Shown one piece after another: positions 8,883 to 18,143 of a stretch of DNA of 64,000 nt. The stretch comes from Flammeovirgaceae bacterium SG7u.111 (GTDB lineage: Bacteria; Bacteroidota; Bacteroidia; Cytophagales; Flammeovirgaceae): contig CP139021.1 in NCBI GenBank assembly GCA_034044135.1, forward strand, positions 2,185,635 through 2,249,634, written 5' to 3'. Within the stretch, counting starts at the first letter, position 1; each line of letters begins with the position of its first letter. Under the pieces are notes generated by a model. The model made no database searches. It saw nothing but the letters and a program-made list of their open reading frames with translations, and was not told the DNA's origin. A program made the translations under genes and the position numbers.

Positions 8883-9692
8883 TTAAGATCCAAAAAACAT
8901 TTGGTCTATTTCATCTCGAAATGCCTTGTAGCCTATTTCTTCTTTTCGCTGAACAAATGCTTTTGCATCTACTCCAGCATAATAGCGTAGTTGGTCTTTG
9001 CCATCGGTGGCTGCTTCATACACCAGTTCTGCTATAGTTTCAGGTGAAGACCAGCTTTCTGCCCGTTTCGGATCTCTAAATATGGCAGCAACTTTTTCAA
9101 ATATTTCATTGTAAGCCTCGTGCTGCGACATGTCTAATGAGCGGCTGGCAAAATCTGTTTTTATTCCCCCAGGAGCAATTGTTTTAATACCTATCCCAAA
9201 TTTCCTCAGCTCCAAGTCCATGCTCTCGCTCCAGCCTTCTAGGGCAAATTTAGTAGCGTGGTACACCGAGTTGAAGGGAAGGGCTATGCTTCCGCCCACG
9301 GAAGTAGTCGTTAAGAACAATCCTGCTCTATTACTTCTGAAATAGGGAAGGAATGCTCTTACCACGCGCATCACACCTACAAGATTCGTATTGATGTTCC
9401 TGAGTATTTGATCATCGCTTGTTCCCTCAAAAGGTCCAGCCAAGCCATAGCCAGCATTGTTGAATACCACATCTATTTTTCCTAAAGAAGTTGCTTTTTC
9501 TGCTACTTCGATGATCTGCTTGGCATTGGTCACATCCAAAGCCATGAGCTGGATATTTGGATGGTTAGTCAAGTCTTCTGCTTTTGAAGGGTTTCTCATA
9601 GTGGCTATTACTTTCCAACCTTTCTCTGCAAATAAAAGTGCTGCTGCTTTTCCTAATCCGGTCGATGTACCGGTCATAAAAATGGTTTTCAT
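8883..9692 (-). CDS. short-chain dehydrogenase/reductase
   Basis: 269 residues, classical SDR. Seen: TGxxxGxG cofactor loop as TGTSTGLG (about 7-14), NNAGYG (about 79-84), the catalytic Ser in TTTSVGGS and the YxxxK motif as YHATK (about 147-151). A basic residue after the second strand (MRNPSKAEDL) points to NADP(H). The protein acts in the cytoplasm on an unknown carbonyl or alcohol substrate. A TetR-type operator palindrome lies 26 bases upstream at 9718-9739, between this gene and tetR, so this gene is likely the main target of the repressor. DoxX follows. Confidence 0.9.
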   Translation of the reverse strand: MKTIFMTGTSTGLGKAAALLFAEKGWKVIATMRNPSKAEDLTNHPNIQLMALDVTNAKQIIEVAEKATSLGKIDVVFNNAGYGLAGPFEGTSDDQILRNINTNLVGVMRVVRAFLPYFRSNRAGLFLTTTSVGGSIALPFNSVYHATKFALEGWSESMDLELRKFGIGIKTIAPGGIKTDFASRSLDMSQHEAYNEIFEKVAAIFRDPKRAESWSSPETIAELVYEAATDGKDQLRYYAGVDAKAFVQRKEEIGYKAFRDEIDQMFFGS

Positions 9693-9717
9693 AATCTGTT
9701 TTTAGTTTAAAGTAATA

Positions 9718-9739
9718 TTGGAGTGAATATTCATTCCAA
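9718..9739. promoter_or_regulatory. putative TetR operator in front of the SDR gene
   Basis: A 22-base inverted repeat TTGGAGTGAAT/ATTCATTCCAA with one mismatched pair. Its right part, TTCATTCCAA, is the same as in the palindrome upstream of the tetR gene (10324-10341). It lies between the tetR stop and the SDR start, where repressor binding would block the SDR-DoxX promoter. Confidence 0.7.
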
Positions 9740-9756
9740 ATTTTAATTAAATTTTT

Positions 9757-10305
9757 TTACTTTTTAATAGCGTCCCAAACAAGACGCAGTTGATTGTTTA
9801 TACTTGAATTATTAATTTCATATGTTGTAACCCATCTCAGGTAGGAGATAATAGCCCCACCTAAAAATTGTAACAATTCTTCAATCTTGATTTCCTTGAC
9901 CAACCCAGCTTCTTGTCCATCTTTCAGTAACTGAATTACTGATTCTACAGCTTTGTAGCCTTCTTTTTTGCTCTCTTTCGTAATAATGGGTGAGCTTTGA
10001 AGTTGTTGTATGAATTTGAAATATAGCGGGTTGTCTAAATAGAAGTCAGTAACTATTCGGTAATATTGCTCAAATTGAGCTTTGATACTTCCTTCTTTCG
10101 GAGCATTCAATAAGATGCTTTCTTCCTTTTGTTTGATAATGACATAAATGGCATTTATCAAAATCTCTTTGTTAGGAAAGTAATTGTAAATAGTGCCCAT
10201 CCCCGTATTTGCCGATTTGGCAATTGCGGACATGGGCGTAGCGTGTATCCCATTTTCTACAAGTAGCTCCAATGCTGCGCTTATTATACTTTCCTTCTTG
10301 TTCAC
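9757..10305 (-). CDS. TetR/AcrR-family transcriptional repressor
   Basis: 182 residues from a GTG start (MNKKESIISAALELL). The N-terminal HTH is standard: LLVENGIHATPMSAIAKSA with recognition helix GMGTIYNYFPNKEILINAIY (about residues 30-50). The C-terminal helical domain (about 60-180) holds the ligand pocket, ligand unknown. It precedes SDR and DoxX genes on the same strand, and matching palindromes lie in front of both tetR (10324-10341) and SDR (9718-9739), so it likely represses itself and the cluster, released by a small organic compound. Confidence 0.91.
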   Translation of the reverse strand: MNKKESIISAALELLVENGIHATPMSAIAKSANTGMGTIYNYFPNKEILINAIYVIIKQKEESILLNAPKEGSIKAQFEQYYRIVTDFYLDNPLYFKFIQQLQSSPIITKESKKEGYKAVESVIQLLKDGQEAGLVKEIKIEELLQFLGGAIISYLRWVTTYEINNSSINNQLRLVWDAIKK

Positions 10306-10323
10306 GGTGCAAGTATACAGCTC

Positions 10324-10341
10324 TTGGAATGTTCATTCCAA
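10324..10341. promoter_or_regulatory. putative TetR autoregulatory operator
   Basis: A perfect inverted repeat TTGGAATG-TT-CATTCCAA, 18 bases, starting 19 bases upstream of the tetR GTG start. The sequence GGAATGTTCATTCCAA matches 14 of 16 positions of the copy in front of the SDR gene. Confidence 0.75.
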
Positions 10342-10408
10342 ATAATTCTTCAATTTTTTTTTCTAACTGCTCAATGAGTAAACTTGCGCTCAGAAAAAAA
10401 ATGACCCA

Positions 10409-11392
10409 ATGAAGTCTGGACTTACAAAAAAAATAATAGGTGTTTTTGGTATTCTGGTATCCATAGCCGCCCTTGTGTACCTTTCCCGCAAAATAGATTT
10501 TTCCGAAGCTATTAGCCTTCTGAAGGAAGTTCCTGCCTATTACTTTGTGCTGCTACCTGTGGTTTATCTCACTACATTTTTTGTGAGGGCTTGGAGGTGG
10601 AAACTCATGCTTTCCAACTTTAGTGGGATTAAGTACACCGAATATTTGAAAGGAGTAGTGGTTGGTTTTGCTGGTAATAATGTGATTCCTGCAAGGGGAG
10701 GGGAAATTCTTCGAATGGCATTTTTCAGCAAACGAACCCAACTCAATAGGGTTACTTCGCTGTCTTCGGTGCTCACCGAAAAAATACTCGACGGGGTCAG
10801 TTTGTTACTTATCCTTTCCCTAGCCGTGCTCTGGACGGGGCAAGGTGTGTTTGAAAAAGAATGGTTTAGTCAGATGTTTTACCTCGTTGTTGCGGTGTTT
10901 GGTGTGGCGGTGATAGGGTTGGTGGTTGTTCGGGTTTTTGGGCAGCCGATTATCAGCTTTTTGGATGGAAAAGAACATAAACTGTTCAAGCTAGCAGGAG
11001 GGATTACCGACAAAATTTACCATGCTCTTTATTTCATCAAACCCGATTTTAATTCTTTGCTCATCATCGTTTCAGGCTTGCTCACTTGGCTAATAGAAGG
11101 AGGAATGTTCGTGATCGCCTGCATGGCATTTGATTTGCCCACTAACTGGCTAGTGGCTGGTTATGTATGCCTTTCGGTTGTGAATTTTGGTCTGCTCGTT
11201 CCATCTTCACCGGGCTATGTGGGCGTGTTTCAGGGGATGACTATCCTAGCGCTTTCCCTCTTCGGTATTCCCGAAGAACTGTCCCTTTCCGTAGGGATTT
11301 TGGTTCATATTTGTCAGTTTGTACCCATCACTATTTGGGGAGCGGTCATCATTTTCCAAAGCTCGATCAAGTCGGTGGTGGGGGAGGAATGA
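10409..11392 (+). CDS. flippase-like integral membrane protein (LPG synthase TM-domain / UPF0104 family)
   Basis: 327 residues with about eight membrane helices and no soluble domain. Family marks: FVRAWRWKLML, GFAGNNVIPARGGEILR (the conserved Asn/Pro/Arg/Gly/Glu loop) and LVPSSPGYVGVFQG near the C-terminus. The family contains the membrane half of lysylphosphatidylglycerol synthase and lipid or glycolipid flippase-like proteins; stand-alone members have mostly unknown substrates. Transcribed away from tetR. A decayed second copy of its last 120 bases lies at 18144-18262, beyond the efflux operon. Confidence 0.88.
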   Translation: MKSGLTKKIIGVFGILVSIAALVYLSRKIDFSEAISLLKEVPAYYFVLLPVVYLTTFFVRAWRWKLMLSNFSGIKYTEYLKGVVVGFAGNNVIPARGGEILRMAFFSKRTQLNRVTSLSSVLTEKILDGVSLLLILSLAVLWTGQGVFEKEWFSQMFYLVVAVFGVAVIGLVVVRVFGQPIISFLDGKEHKLFKLAGGITDKIYHALYFIKPDFNSLLIIVSGLLTWLIEGGMFVIACMAFDLPTNWLVAGYVCLSVVNFGLLVPSSPGYVGVFQGMTILALSLFGIPEELSLSVGILVHICQFVPITIWGAVIIFQSSIKSVVGEE

Positions 11393-11653
11393 ATCACTAG
11401 ATTTACTCTTTATTAGTTAAAAGTTGCAGAAACTGCTCAAAGATACTAGGAAAGGAATTGGACAACATAATCGTATCGGATGCTATAAGTTCAACAGGAG
11501 GTATTTGGAAACAAGGTTTTTGACAGGGTACTCCTAGCTTCTACACTTACATGATTTGGTGGTACTCTTACGGAGTATCATTTTGTGAAAAAATAATTAA
11601 TATTTTTATTGCTCATTATCAATTACTTAAAACAGTAATATATGTTTTGTTTC
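11393..11653. other. gene-free stretch after the flippase-like gene
   Basis: No coding region with recognisable features is visible on either strand. The segment holds a weak inverted repeat around 11560-11580 (GGTACTC / GGAGTATC) and becomes very AT-rich near 11590. It may be old decayed sequence that came with the rearrangement around the efflux operon. Confidence 0.4.
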
Positions 11654-11691
11654 TAGTTAGTTCGGTATTTACCGAACTAACTATACCTTTG
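11654..11691 (+). promoter_or_regulatory. promoter with perfect 30-bp operator of the efflux operon
   Basis: A perfect inverted repeat with 14-base arms (TAGTTAGTTCGGTA / TACCGAACTAACTA) around TT, 11654-11683. It runs straight into TACCTTTG (11684-11691), an exact match to the Bacteroidetes -7 element TAnnTTTG. The palindrome covers the -33 region, so a bound dimer would shut off transcription of the regulator at 11724 and the RND genes behind it. Confidence 0.8.
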
Positions 11692-11723
11692 CATTGTATT
11701 TAGTAAAAAATGAAATATTGAAA

Positions 11724-12221
11724 ATGGATTTTAAAGACTTTGAAGAAAAGAAGTTTAGACTGATTGAGAAACTAGGGTTGGTGTTTGAAAATAAAGAAAA
11801 CCTTCCCCCACTTGCTGCAAGGATAAAAGCCACCATCATAATGTATGAACCCAATGGGTTAACTTTTGATGATCTGATTGCGATTCATAAAGCTAGCAAA
11901 AGTACGGTCTCTACAAGTTTGAACTTGCTCACTAACCTTAACAAGATTACTTACTATACAAAACCTGGAGACAGGAAACGCTACTACACTGTTATCCCAA
12001 AAGTGTTGTTGGATAAAATTGAAAGTAGTATAAAGGACATGCAAGAGGAAAAGAAGCTTCATGACGAAATCAAGGAATTTAAAATTGGTTATAATAATTG
12101 TCCAAATAAAAACACTGATGCTCAACCATTAAAAACTCAAATCCATGACAGCATCAGCAATTATTTTGCTGGTGTCATTGAACTTCTCAAAGAGTTCAAA
12201 CAAAATATTGAAGACGAATAA
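11724..12221 (+). CDS. GbsR/MarR-type winged-helix regulator of the efflux operon
   Basis: 165 residues from the ATG at 11724 (MDFKDFEEKK); the frame runs upstream only to a TTG at 11694. Winged helix about residues 20-105: PLAARIKATIIMYEPNGLTFDDL, recognition helix KASKSTVSTSLNLL, and wing YYTKPGDRKRYYTV. This matches the GbsR family, a MarR-like group. The C-terminal half is helical, for dimerisation. It begins the operon, 38 bases before the adaptor gene, with the perfect palindrome 40 bases upstream, so autorepression released by a drug-like or bile-like ligand is the likely mode. The ligand is unknown. Confidence 0.88.
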   Translation: MDFKDFEEKKFRLIEKLGLVFENKENLPPLAARIKATIIMYEPNGLTFDDLIAIHKASKSTVSTSLNLLTNLNKITYYTKPGDRKRYYTVIPKVLLDKIESSIKDMQEEKKLHDEIKEFKIGYNNCPNKNTDAQPLKTQIHDSISNYFAGVIELLKEFKQNIEDE

Positions 12222-12259
12222 AACTTCACAAATACCTTTAAATTTTATTTAAAAACAGA

Positions 12260-13408
12260 ATGAGAAAAATATCAATTATTACAATTCTATCTTGCCTAGT
12301 TCTCTTTTCTTGTCAAGAAAAAACCAATGCTCCGCAAGGTGGACCACGTCCTTTACCAGTTGTAGAAATCATACAAAGGAACGTACAGAAATACACAACT
12401 TTCCCAGCAGAGATTAAAGGTAAAAACAACAACGAAGTACGGCCTAAAATAGGAGGTTATATCCAAGAAGTATATGTGGATGAAGGAGAAGAAGTAGTAG
12501 CAGGGCAACTACTTTATAAGCTGGAAACGAATATAATGACAAAGGATGCCGAAGCAGCAAAAGCGCAGATAAGTGCAGCAAAGGCTAACGTGAATGCAGC
12601 ACAAGTTGAAGTGGATAAACTTAAGCCACTGGTTGAGAAACAAATCATAAGCCAAGTTCAATTAGAGACTGCCAAAGCAACCCTGAGCCAAACTCAAGCT
12701 GCTTACCAAGTAGCCATAGCCAATTACAAAAGCATGGAGGAAAACATAAAGTTCTCCACAATTCACAGCTCAATAAATGGCATAGTAGGTAAATTGAATT
12801 ACAGGAAAGGAAGTTTAGTAAGTCCTTCGGACCAAACTCCACTGACTGTTATTTCCGATTCGAAAGAAGTGTATGCCTATTTTAACCTTAACGAAAAACA
12901 ATACATCGACTTTTACCAGCAATCTAAGGGTAAGAATCTTCAAGAAAAGATTGCAAACTATCCTGAAGTTGAGCTTGAACTTGCCAATGGTTCTATCTAC
13001 GAAGAAAAAGGGAAATTAGAAGCTACTACAGGACAGATAGACCCAAACACAGGTACAATCCTTTTCAGAGCAACATTCGACAATAAAAATGGTATGCTAA
13101 ATAATGGCAATACCGGAAAAATCAAAGTGGCCAAAACATACAAAAATGCCTTGGTCATTCCTGAGTCTGCTACATTCGAACAACAAGGTTTTGTGTATGT
13201 CTACAAGTTGGACTCTACTAATACTGTCAAAGCTACTATGATTAAGTTGATTGACCGAGTGGACAACTTGGCGATAATTGAAAGCGGTCTGAACAAAGGT
13301 GAATCAGTTGCTGCTTCTGGTTTAGGAAGCCTTAAAGATGGCATGTCAATCACTCCTCAAGTAGTAGGGGTTGACCAAATCGTACTTCGTTCACAAAAAG
13401 TCATGTAA
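12260..13408 (+). CDS. RND efflux periplasmic adaptor (membrane fusion) lipoprotein
   Basis: 382 residues. N-terminal lipoprotein signal with lipobox LFSC (Cys about 18). Order of domains: first lipoyl half (IGGYIQEVYVDEGEEVVAGQLLYKLE), a coiled-coil hairpin about 95-155 rich in Ala, Lys and Gln, second lipoyl half (FSTIHSSINGIVGKLNYRKGSLVS), then beta-barrel and membrane-proximal domains. It bridges the inner-membrane pump and the outer-membrane channel encoded next. Typical AcrA/MexA-like length. Spacing to the pump gene is 20 bases. Confidence 0.94.
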   Translation: MRKISIITILSCLVLFSCQEKTNAPQGGPRPLPVVEIIQRNVQKYTTFPAEIKGKNNNEVRPKIGGYIQEVYVDEGEEVVAGQLLYKLETNIMTKDAEAAKAQISAAKANVNAAQVEVDKLKPLVEKQIISQVQLETAKATLSQTQAAYQVAIANYKSMEENIKFSTIHSSINGIVGKLNYRKGSLVSPSDQTPLTVISDSKEVYAYFNLNEKQYIDFYQQSKGKNLQEKIANYPEVELELANGSIYEEKGKLEATTGQIDPNTGTILFRATFDNKNGMLNNGNTGKIKVAKTYKNALVIPESATFEQQGFVYVYKLDSTNTVKATMIKLIDRVDNLAIIESGLNKGESVAASGLGSLKDGMSITPQVVGVDQIVLRSQKVM

Positions 13409-13428
13409 ACCTACCAACGACAAACAAA

Positions 13429-16400
13429 ATGATTAAAACTTTTATTGAGAGACCCGTACTCTCCACTGTAGTATCAATTTTTATTGTACTACTTGGAGTT
13501 TTAGGGATAGCGATATTGCCCGTAACGCAGTATCCTGATATTGCTCCGCCTACAATCACCATCTCAGCCACTTATACCGGAGCTGACGCAGAAACGGTGT
13601 TGAAGAGTGTTATTACGCCTATAGAAGAACAAGTGAACGGTGTCGAGAATATGACCTATATCACTTCGACAGCCAGCAACTCTGGTTCTGCTAATATTAG
13701 TGTGTTCTTCAAACAAGGCACAGATCCTGATATTGCGGCTGTAAACGTACAAAACAGAGTAGCAAGGGCAACCCCTCTGCTGCCTAGTGAGGTAACGAGG
13801 TTTGGCGTAGTTACACAAAAAAGACAAACAAGTTCTTTGATGTTTATGTCATTTTATTCTTTAAATGAGGAGTATGACGATGTTTTTATCCAAAACTACC
13901 TGAATATCAATATTGTGCCAGCACTCAAGCGAATCAATGGTGTTGGTGAAGCAACGGTTTTTGGAGCAAAGGACTATGCCATGAGGGTTTGGTTAAAACC
14001 TGATAGGCTAGCCAATTTCGGTTTGGTTCCTTCAGATGTTATCAGTGCCATCAACGAGCAAAGTACGCAGGCTGCTCCTGGCCAATTGGGTCAAAATAAT
14101 GGGGAAGCATTCCAGTACGTGATCAAATACAGTGGTAAATATAATGATGTATCTCAATATGAGGACATTGTAATAAAAACTGGGGCAGATGGCCGCCTGT
14201 TGAAACTCAAAGATGTTGCAGAAATAGAACTTTCTGCTTTTTCTTATGCCTCTACGGGGGAAACAGATGGAAACCCCTCCTTAACGCTGGCTATTTACCA
14301 AACACCTGGATCGAATGCTCAGGAGATCATTGAAAACATTACCGCATTCCTAGAAGAAAACAGGCCAAACTTCCCCAAAGGGATTGATTACCTGGTAAAC
14401 TACGATACCAACGAATTTTTGACTGCATCCTTAAACAAAGTGCTTAGTACCCTTTTAGAAGCATTTGTACTGGTGTTTATCGTTGTGTTTATTTTCTTAC
14501 AAGATTTTCGCTCTACGCTTATTCCAGCTATTGCGGTACCAGTTTCTATTATAGGTACATTTTTCTTCCTGAACCTTTTTGGGTTTTCCATCAACCTACT
14601 CACCCTATTTGCACTCGTACTTGCCATCGGGATTGTAGTGGATGATGCCATTGTGGTAGTGGAGGCAGTTCACGCCAAGCTGGAGAAATCGAAAGGGGAA
14701 GGTGATATCAAAAAGATCACCAATAATGCAATGAGTGGAATTACTGCTGCGATTATTTCTATCACATTGGTGATGGCAGCTGTATTTATTCCTGTTACCT
14801 TTATTTCAGGTTCAACTGGGGTTTTCTATCAGCAATTCGGGATCACATTGGTAATTGCAATTTTCATTTCTGCAGTTAACGCACTTACATTGAGTCCAAT
14901 GCTTTGTGCCTTATTCTTAAAGCCTCACAGCGAAGAAGAACATAAAAAGGGATTTGTACAGCGCTTTTACGATGCATTCAACACTATTTTCAACGCGCTT
15001 AGCCAGCGATATGTAAAGGTTGTAGGGTTCATAATAAACAGAAAATGGATCGCTTACCTTTCCATCGCAGCGTCTGCTGGAGTTATTTGGTGGGTTAGCC
15101 AAACTACCCCAACCGGGTTCGTGCCTAATGAAGACAGAAAACTTGTTTTTGGTAACATAGAATTACCAGCAGGATCTTCTCTTGACAGAACCTATAAAGT
15201 ACTTACCGAACTGAACGATGAAGCAAGCCAAATACCAGGAGTTGCAGGCCTGAGCTTTGTAATTGGACGAAGCCTGATTAATGGAGAAGGCAATAACTAT
15301 GGACTTGCCCTTATTAGGCTTAAAGACTGGAAAGAGCGAGGAAAAGATAAAAGCCAATCTATTGAGGCAATCACAGGTAGGTTGTTCGCCTTGAACATGA
15401 AAATACCTGAAGCAAGGCTTATCTTTTTTAGTCCTCCAAGTGTTCCTGGGTTTAGTATTAGCTCTGGATTTGAAGTACAACTACTTGATAAAGGGGGGAG
15501 TACCATTAAAGAGCTAGACGAAACAGCTCAAAACTTTATGGGTGAGCTGATGAAACGGCCAGAGATTTTATATTCTCAAAGTTCATTGAATACGAAATTT
15601 CCTCAGTATGAGCTCAAAATCAATGTTGATTTGGCAAAGCAAAAAGGAGTCGCTATTTCTAGCATTTTCTCTGCGCTAAGCGGATACGTTGGTGGTGTGT
15701 ATGCAGCAGATTTCAACAAGTTTGGAAAGCAATATAGGGTAATGGTTCAGTCTCTTCCTGAAGAAAGGAACAACAAAGAGAGTCTAGACAAAATTTACAT
15801 AAGGAATAACAATGGAAATATGTCTCCTATCACGGAGTATGTAAGCTTAGAAAGAGTGTATGGTCCTCAGTCCGTTAGCCGATTCAACTTGTTTACTTCC
15901 GCCGCTATTTCCGGTGCTCCTGCAGAAGGATACAGTACAGGTGATGCCATCAGAGTTGTACAAGAAGTGGCACAACAAACACTTCCTCCAAGCTATGACA
16001 TCGATTTTTCTGGACTTACTAGGGAAGAAATTAGCTCTGGTTCACAAACTATTGTGATCTTTATGTTGGCTGTCGTCTTTGTCTTTTTACTTTTATCAGC
16101 CCAATACGAAAGCTATATTGTGCCATTTTCTATCATTCTTTCATTGCCTATTGGTGTAATGGGAGCTTTTGCCGCCCAAAAATTCGCCGGGCTTGAAAAC
16201 AACATCTATTTTCAGATCGCGCTCATCATGCTCATAGGGCTACTGGCAAAAAATGCGATTCTGATTGTGGAGTTTGCCTTGCAGGAAAGAAAAAATGGAC
16301 ATTCAATTGTCCAAGCGGCTATTCTCGGTGCGAAAGAGCGCCTTCGACCTATCCTGATGACATCTTTTGCTTTTATCGTTGGCTTAATGCCACTGGTATT

Positions 16401-16587
16401 AGCCACGGGTGTAGGCGCGGTAGGAAACAGGTCCCTGGCAACTGGTGCCGTATTTGGGCTGCTTGTCGGTACTGTTTTAGGCCTTCTGATTATCCCAACT
16501 TTCTTTGTGATATTTCAAACTCTACAAGAGAAAATTAAGCCAATCAAATTCTCAAATGAAACCCAGCATGAAACACAAACAATATAA
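13429..16587 (+). CDS. RND multidrug efflux pump, HAE1 (AcrB-like) family
   Basis: 1052 residues, full AcrB length, with two halves of six membrane helices each and two large periplasmic loops. Seen: N-terminal MIKTFIERPVLSTVVSIFIVLLG, porter segment ATYTGADAETV, and the proton-relay pair Asp405-Asp406 in GIVVDDAIVVVEAV; LIGLLAKNAILIVEFA in the second half carries the relay Lys. It exports drugs, detergents or other amphiphiles with proton antiport. The 3' end overlaps the TolC-like gene by 32 bases, showing tight co-translation. Confidence 0.96.
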   Translation: MIKTFIERPVLSTVVSIFIVLLGVLGIAILPVTQYPDIAPPTITISATYTGADAETVLKSVITPIEEQVNGVENMTYITSTASNSGSANISVFFKQGTDPDIAAVNVQNRVARATPLLPSEVTRFGVVTQKRQTSSLMFMSFYSLNEEYDDVFIQNYLNINIVPALKRINGVGEATVFGAKDYAMRVWLKPDRLANFGLVPSDVISAINEQSTQAAPGQLGQNNGEAFQYVIKYSGKYNDVSQYEDIVIKTGADGRLLKLKDVAEIELSAFSYASTGETDGNPSLTLAIYQTPGSNAQEIIENITAFLEENRPNFPKGIDYLVNYDTNEFLTASLNKVLSTLLEAFVLVFIVVFIFLQDFRSTLIPAIAVPVSIIGTFFFLNLFGFSINLLTLFALVLAIGIVVDDAIVVVEAVHAKLEKSKGEGDIKKITNNAMSGITAAIISITLVMAAVFIPVTFISGSTGVFYQQFGITLVIAIFISAVNALTLSPMLCALFLKPHSEEEHKKGFVQRFYDAFNTIFNALSQRYVKVVGFIINRKWIAYLSIAASAGVIWWVSQTTPTGFVPNEDRKLVFGNIELPAGSSLDRTYKVLTELNDEASQIPGVAGLSFVIGRSLINGEGNNYGLALIRLKDWKERGKDKSQSIEAITGRLFALNMKIPEARLIFFSPPSVPGFSISSGFEVQLLDKGGSTIKELDETAQNFMGELMKRPEILYSQSSLNTKFPQYELKINVDLAKQKGVAISSIFSALSGYVGGVYAADFNKFGKQYRVMVQSLPEERNNKESLDKIYIRNNNGNMSPITEYVSLERVYGPQSVSRFNLFTSAAISGAPAEGYSTGDAIRVVQEVAQQTLPPSYDIDFSGLTREEISSGSQTIVIFMLAVVFVFLLLSAQYESYIVPFSIILSLPIGVMGAFAAQKFAGLENNIYFQIALIMLIGLLAKNAILIVEFALQERKNGHSIVQAAILGAKERLRPILMTSFAFIVGLMPLVLATGVGAVGNRSLATGAVFGLLVGTVLGLLIIPTFFVIFQTLQEKIKPIKFSNETQHETQTI

Positions 16588-17971
16588 AATACTTATCGTG
16601 ATTGGGGCATTGCTTTTTGCCCAATCATGTAAGATTACAAAGAATTACGAAAGACCTCAACTTGTTCAGCATGATGGATTTAGAAGTGGGCAAGATTACT
16701 CTGACACAAGCTCCATTGCCCAATATGATTGGATGGAGTTCTTTTCAGATACCATCCTGCAAAGACATATTGAAGTTGGCTTTGCCAATAATATAGATGC
16801 GCAGATTGCGGTTCAAAATTTATTGATGACCGAATCTTATTTAAAACAGGCTAAAGCAGGTTTTTACCCCACTTTTCAGATGGACGCGAATGGTGGAAAA
16901 AGTACGATCTCGCTCAATTCGATCAATGGAAGCTTTATAGAAAACAGAGTGTGGTTTGACCAATTGAACTTATCAGGCAGCCTTTCTTGGGAAGCAGATA
17001 TTTGGGGGAAAATAAAAAGCCAAAAAAAGGCTGCTTTAGCCCAATATTTACAGACCCAAAATGCGCAACAAGCCGTGCGTTCGCAACTTATAGCTAGTAT
17101 TGCCACAAACTATTTCTTGCTTCTTTCTCTGGACAAACAAAGGGAGGTAATTCTCTCGACGATTGAAAACAGAAAGCAAAGCGTAGCAACCATTAAGGAG
17201 CTGAAAGAGGCTGGCACAGTAACCCAAGTTGCTGTAAAACAAAACGAAGCGTTGTTTTATACTGCCCAGGCACTTTTGCTAGATATAGACAACCAGATCA
17301 AGATAAATGAAAACGCCTTGAGCATACTGCTTGGCAAAGCTCCAGGTGCTATTGAAAGAAGTTCATTAGATGGGATTGAAATAGTAACACCTTATGAAAT
17401 TGGCGTACCAGTTGCACTAATTTCTAACAGGCCGGATGTGTTGGCCGCAGAAAACAACCTGATCAGCACGTTTGAGCTTACAAATGTAGCTAGGGCAAGT
17501 TTTTACCCTACTATTTCTATCACTGCCACGGGTGGGTTGAGCAGCTTGACATTTGCCGACTTATTTGGTGTCAATTCGCTATTTGGAAATGCATTGGCTA
17601 ACCTGACTCAGCCTATTTTTGGGAGAAGAAGATTGAAAACTCAGCTAGAAGTGACAAAAGCACAACAAGAAATTGCTTTACTAAACTACAAACAAACTAT
17701 TCTTACCGCTTATCGAGAAGTTTCCGACGCACTTTATACCTATGAAGCCAACGATGGAAAACTAGTGATAAAAGAGCAAGAAAAGGCGGCTCTGATGGAT
17801 GCAATCGAATATTCAGAAGAATTGCAAACCTACGGTTTAGCCAACTATTTGGAAGTACTCACGGCGAAAAACAATGCTTTGAATACACAATTGACACTTG
17901 TCCAAATAGAGTTTTCCCGTCTCCAATCAATAGTGCAGCTTTACCGTGCACTAGGAGGTGGGAAAATTTAA
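16556..17971 (+). CDS. TolC-like outer membrane factor lipoprotein (NodT family)
   Basis: 471 residues. Lipoprotein signal with lipobox FAQSC (Cys about 25), then the NodT-type opening YERPQL and the two OEP repeats. Tell-tale parts: LSWEADIWGKIKSQKKAA, GKAPGAIERSSL, NRPDVLAAENNL, ASFYPTISITATGGL and LANLTQPIFGRRRLKTQLEV. It forms the trimeric outer-membrane duct of the pump. The ATG at 16556 overlaps the pump gene by 32 bases; ATG 16568 (MKHKQY) is an alternative start. A strong terminator follows at 17995-18030, closing the operon. Confidence 0.93.
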   Translation: MKPSMKHKQYKILIVIGALLFAQSCKITKNYERPQLVQHDGFRSGQDYSDTSSIAQYDWMEFFSDTILQRHIEVGFANNIDAQIAVQNLLMTESYLKQAKAGFYPTFQMDANGGKSTISLNSINGSFIENRVWFDQLNLSGSLSWEADIWGKIKSQKKAALAQYLQTQNAQQAVRSQLIASIATNYFLLLSLDKQREVILSTIENRKQSVATIKELKEAGTVTQVAVKQNEALFYTAQALLLDIDNQIKINENALSILLGKAPGAIERSSLDGIEIVTPYEIGVPVALISNRPDVLAAENNLISTFELTNVARASFYPTISITATGGLSSLTFADLFGVNSLFGNALANLTQPIFGRRRLKTQLEVTKAQQEIALLNYKQTILTAYREVSDALYTYEANDGKLVIKEQEKAALMDAIEYSEELQTYGLANYLEVLTAKNNALNTQLTLVQIEFSRLQSIVQLYRALGGGKI

Positions 17972-17994
17972 CGATTTTTCATTTAGTGTTTAGT

Positions 17995-18030
17995 AAAAAG
18001 GGCTTTTGCATTTTGCGAAAGCCCTTTTTT
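17995..18030 (+). terminator. intrinsic terminator of the efflux operon
   Basis: AAAAAGGGCTTTTGC pairs with GCGAAAGCCCTTTTTT around the loop ATTTT, with one G-U pair and a run of six T at the end. It starts 23 bases after the TolC-like stop codon. Confidence 0.9.
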
Positions 18031-18143
18031 ATTTACCCACTTACTCTCTTACCACATCATTTTTAGTTAAATAAATAGGCTTGTTTTTTTGACAACTAGT
18101 TTGATTAATTTCAAAAGTTTGAGCGACTTATAAAAAAGCCGAT

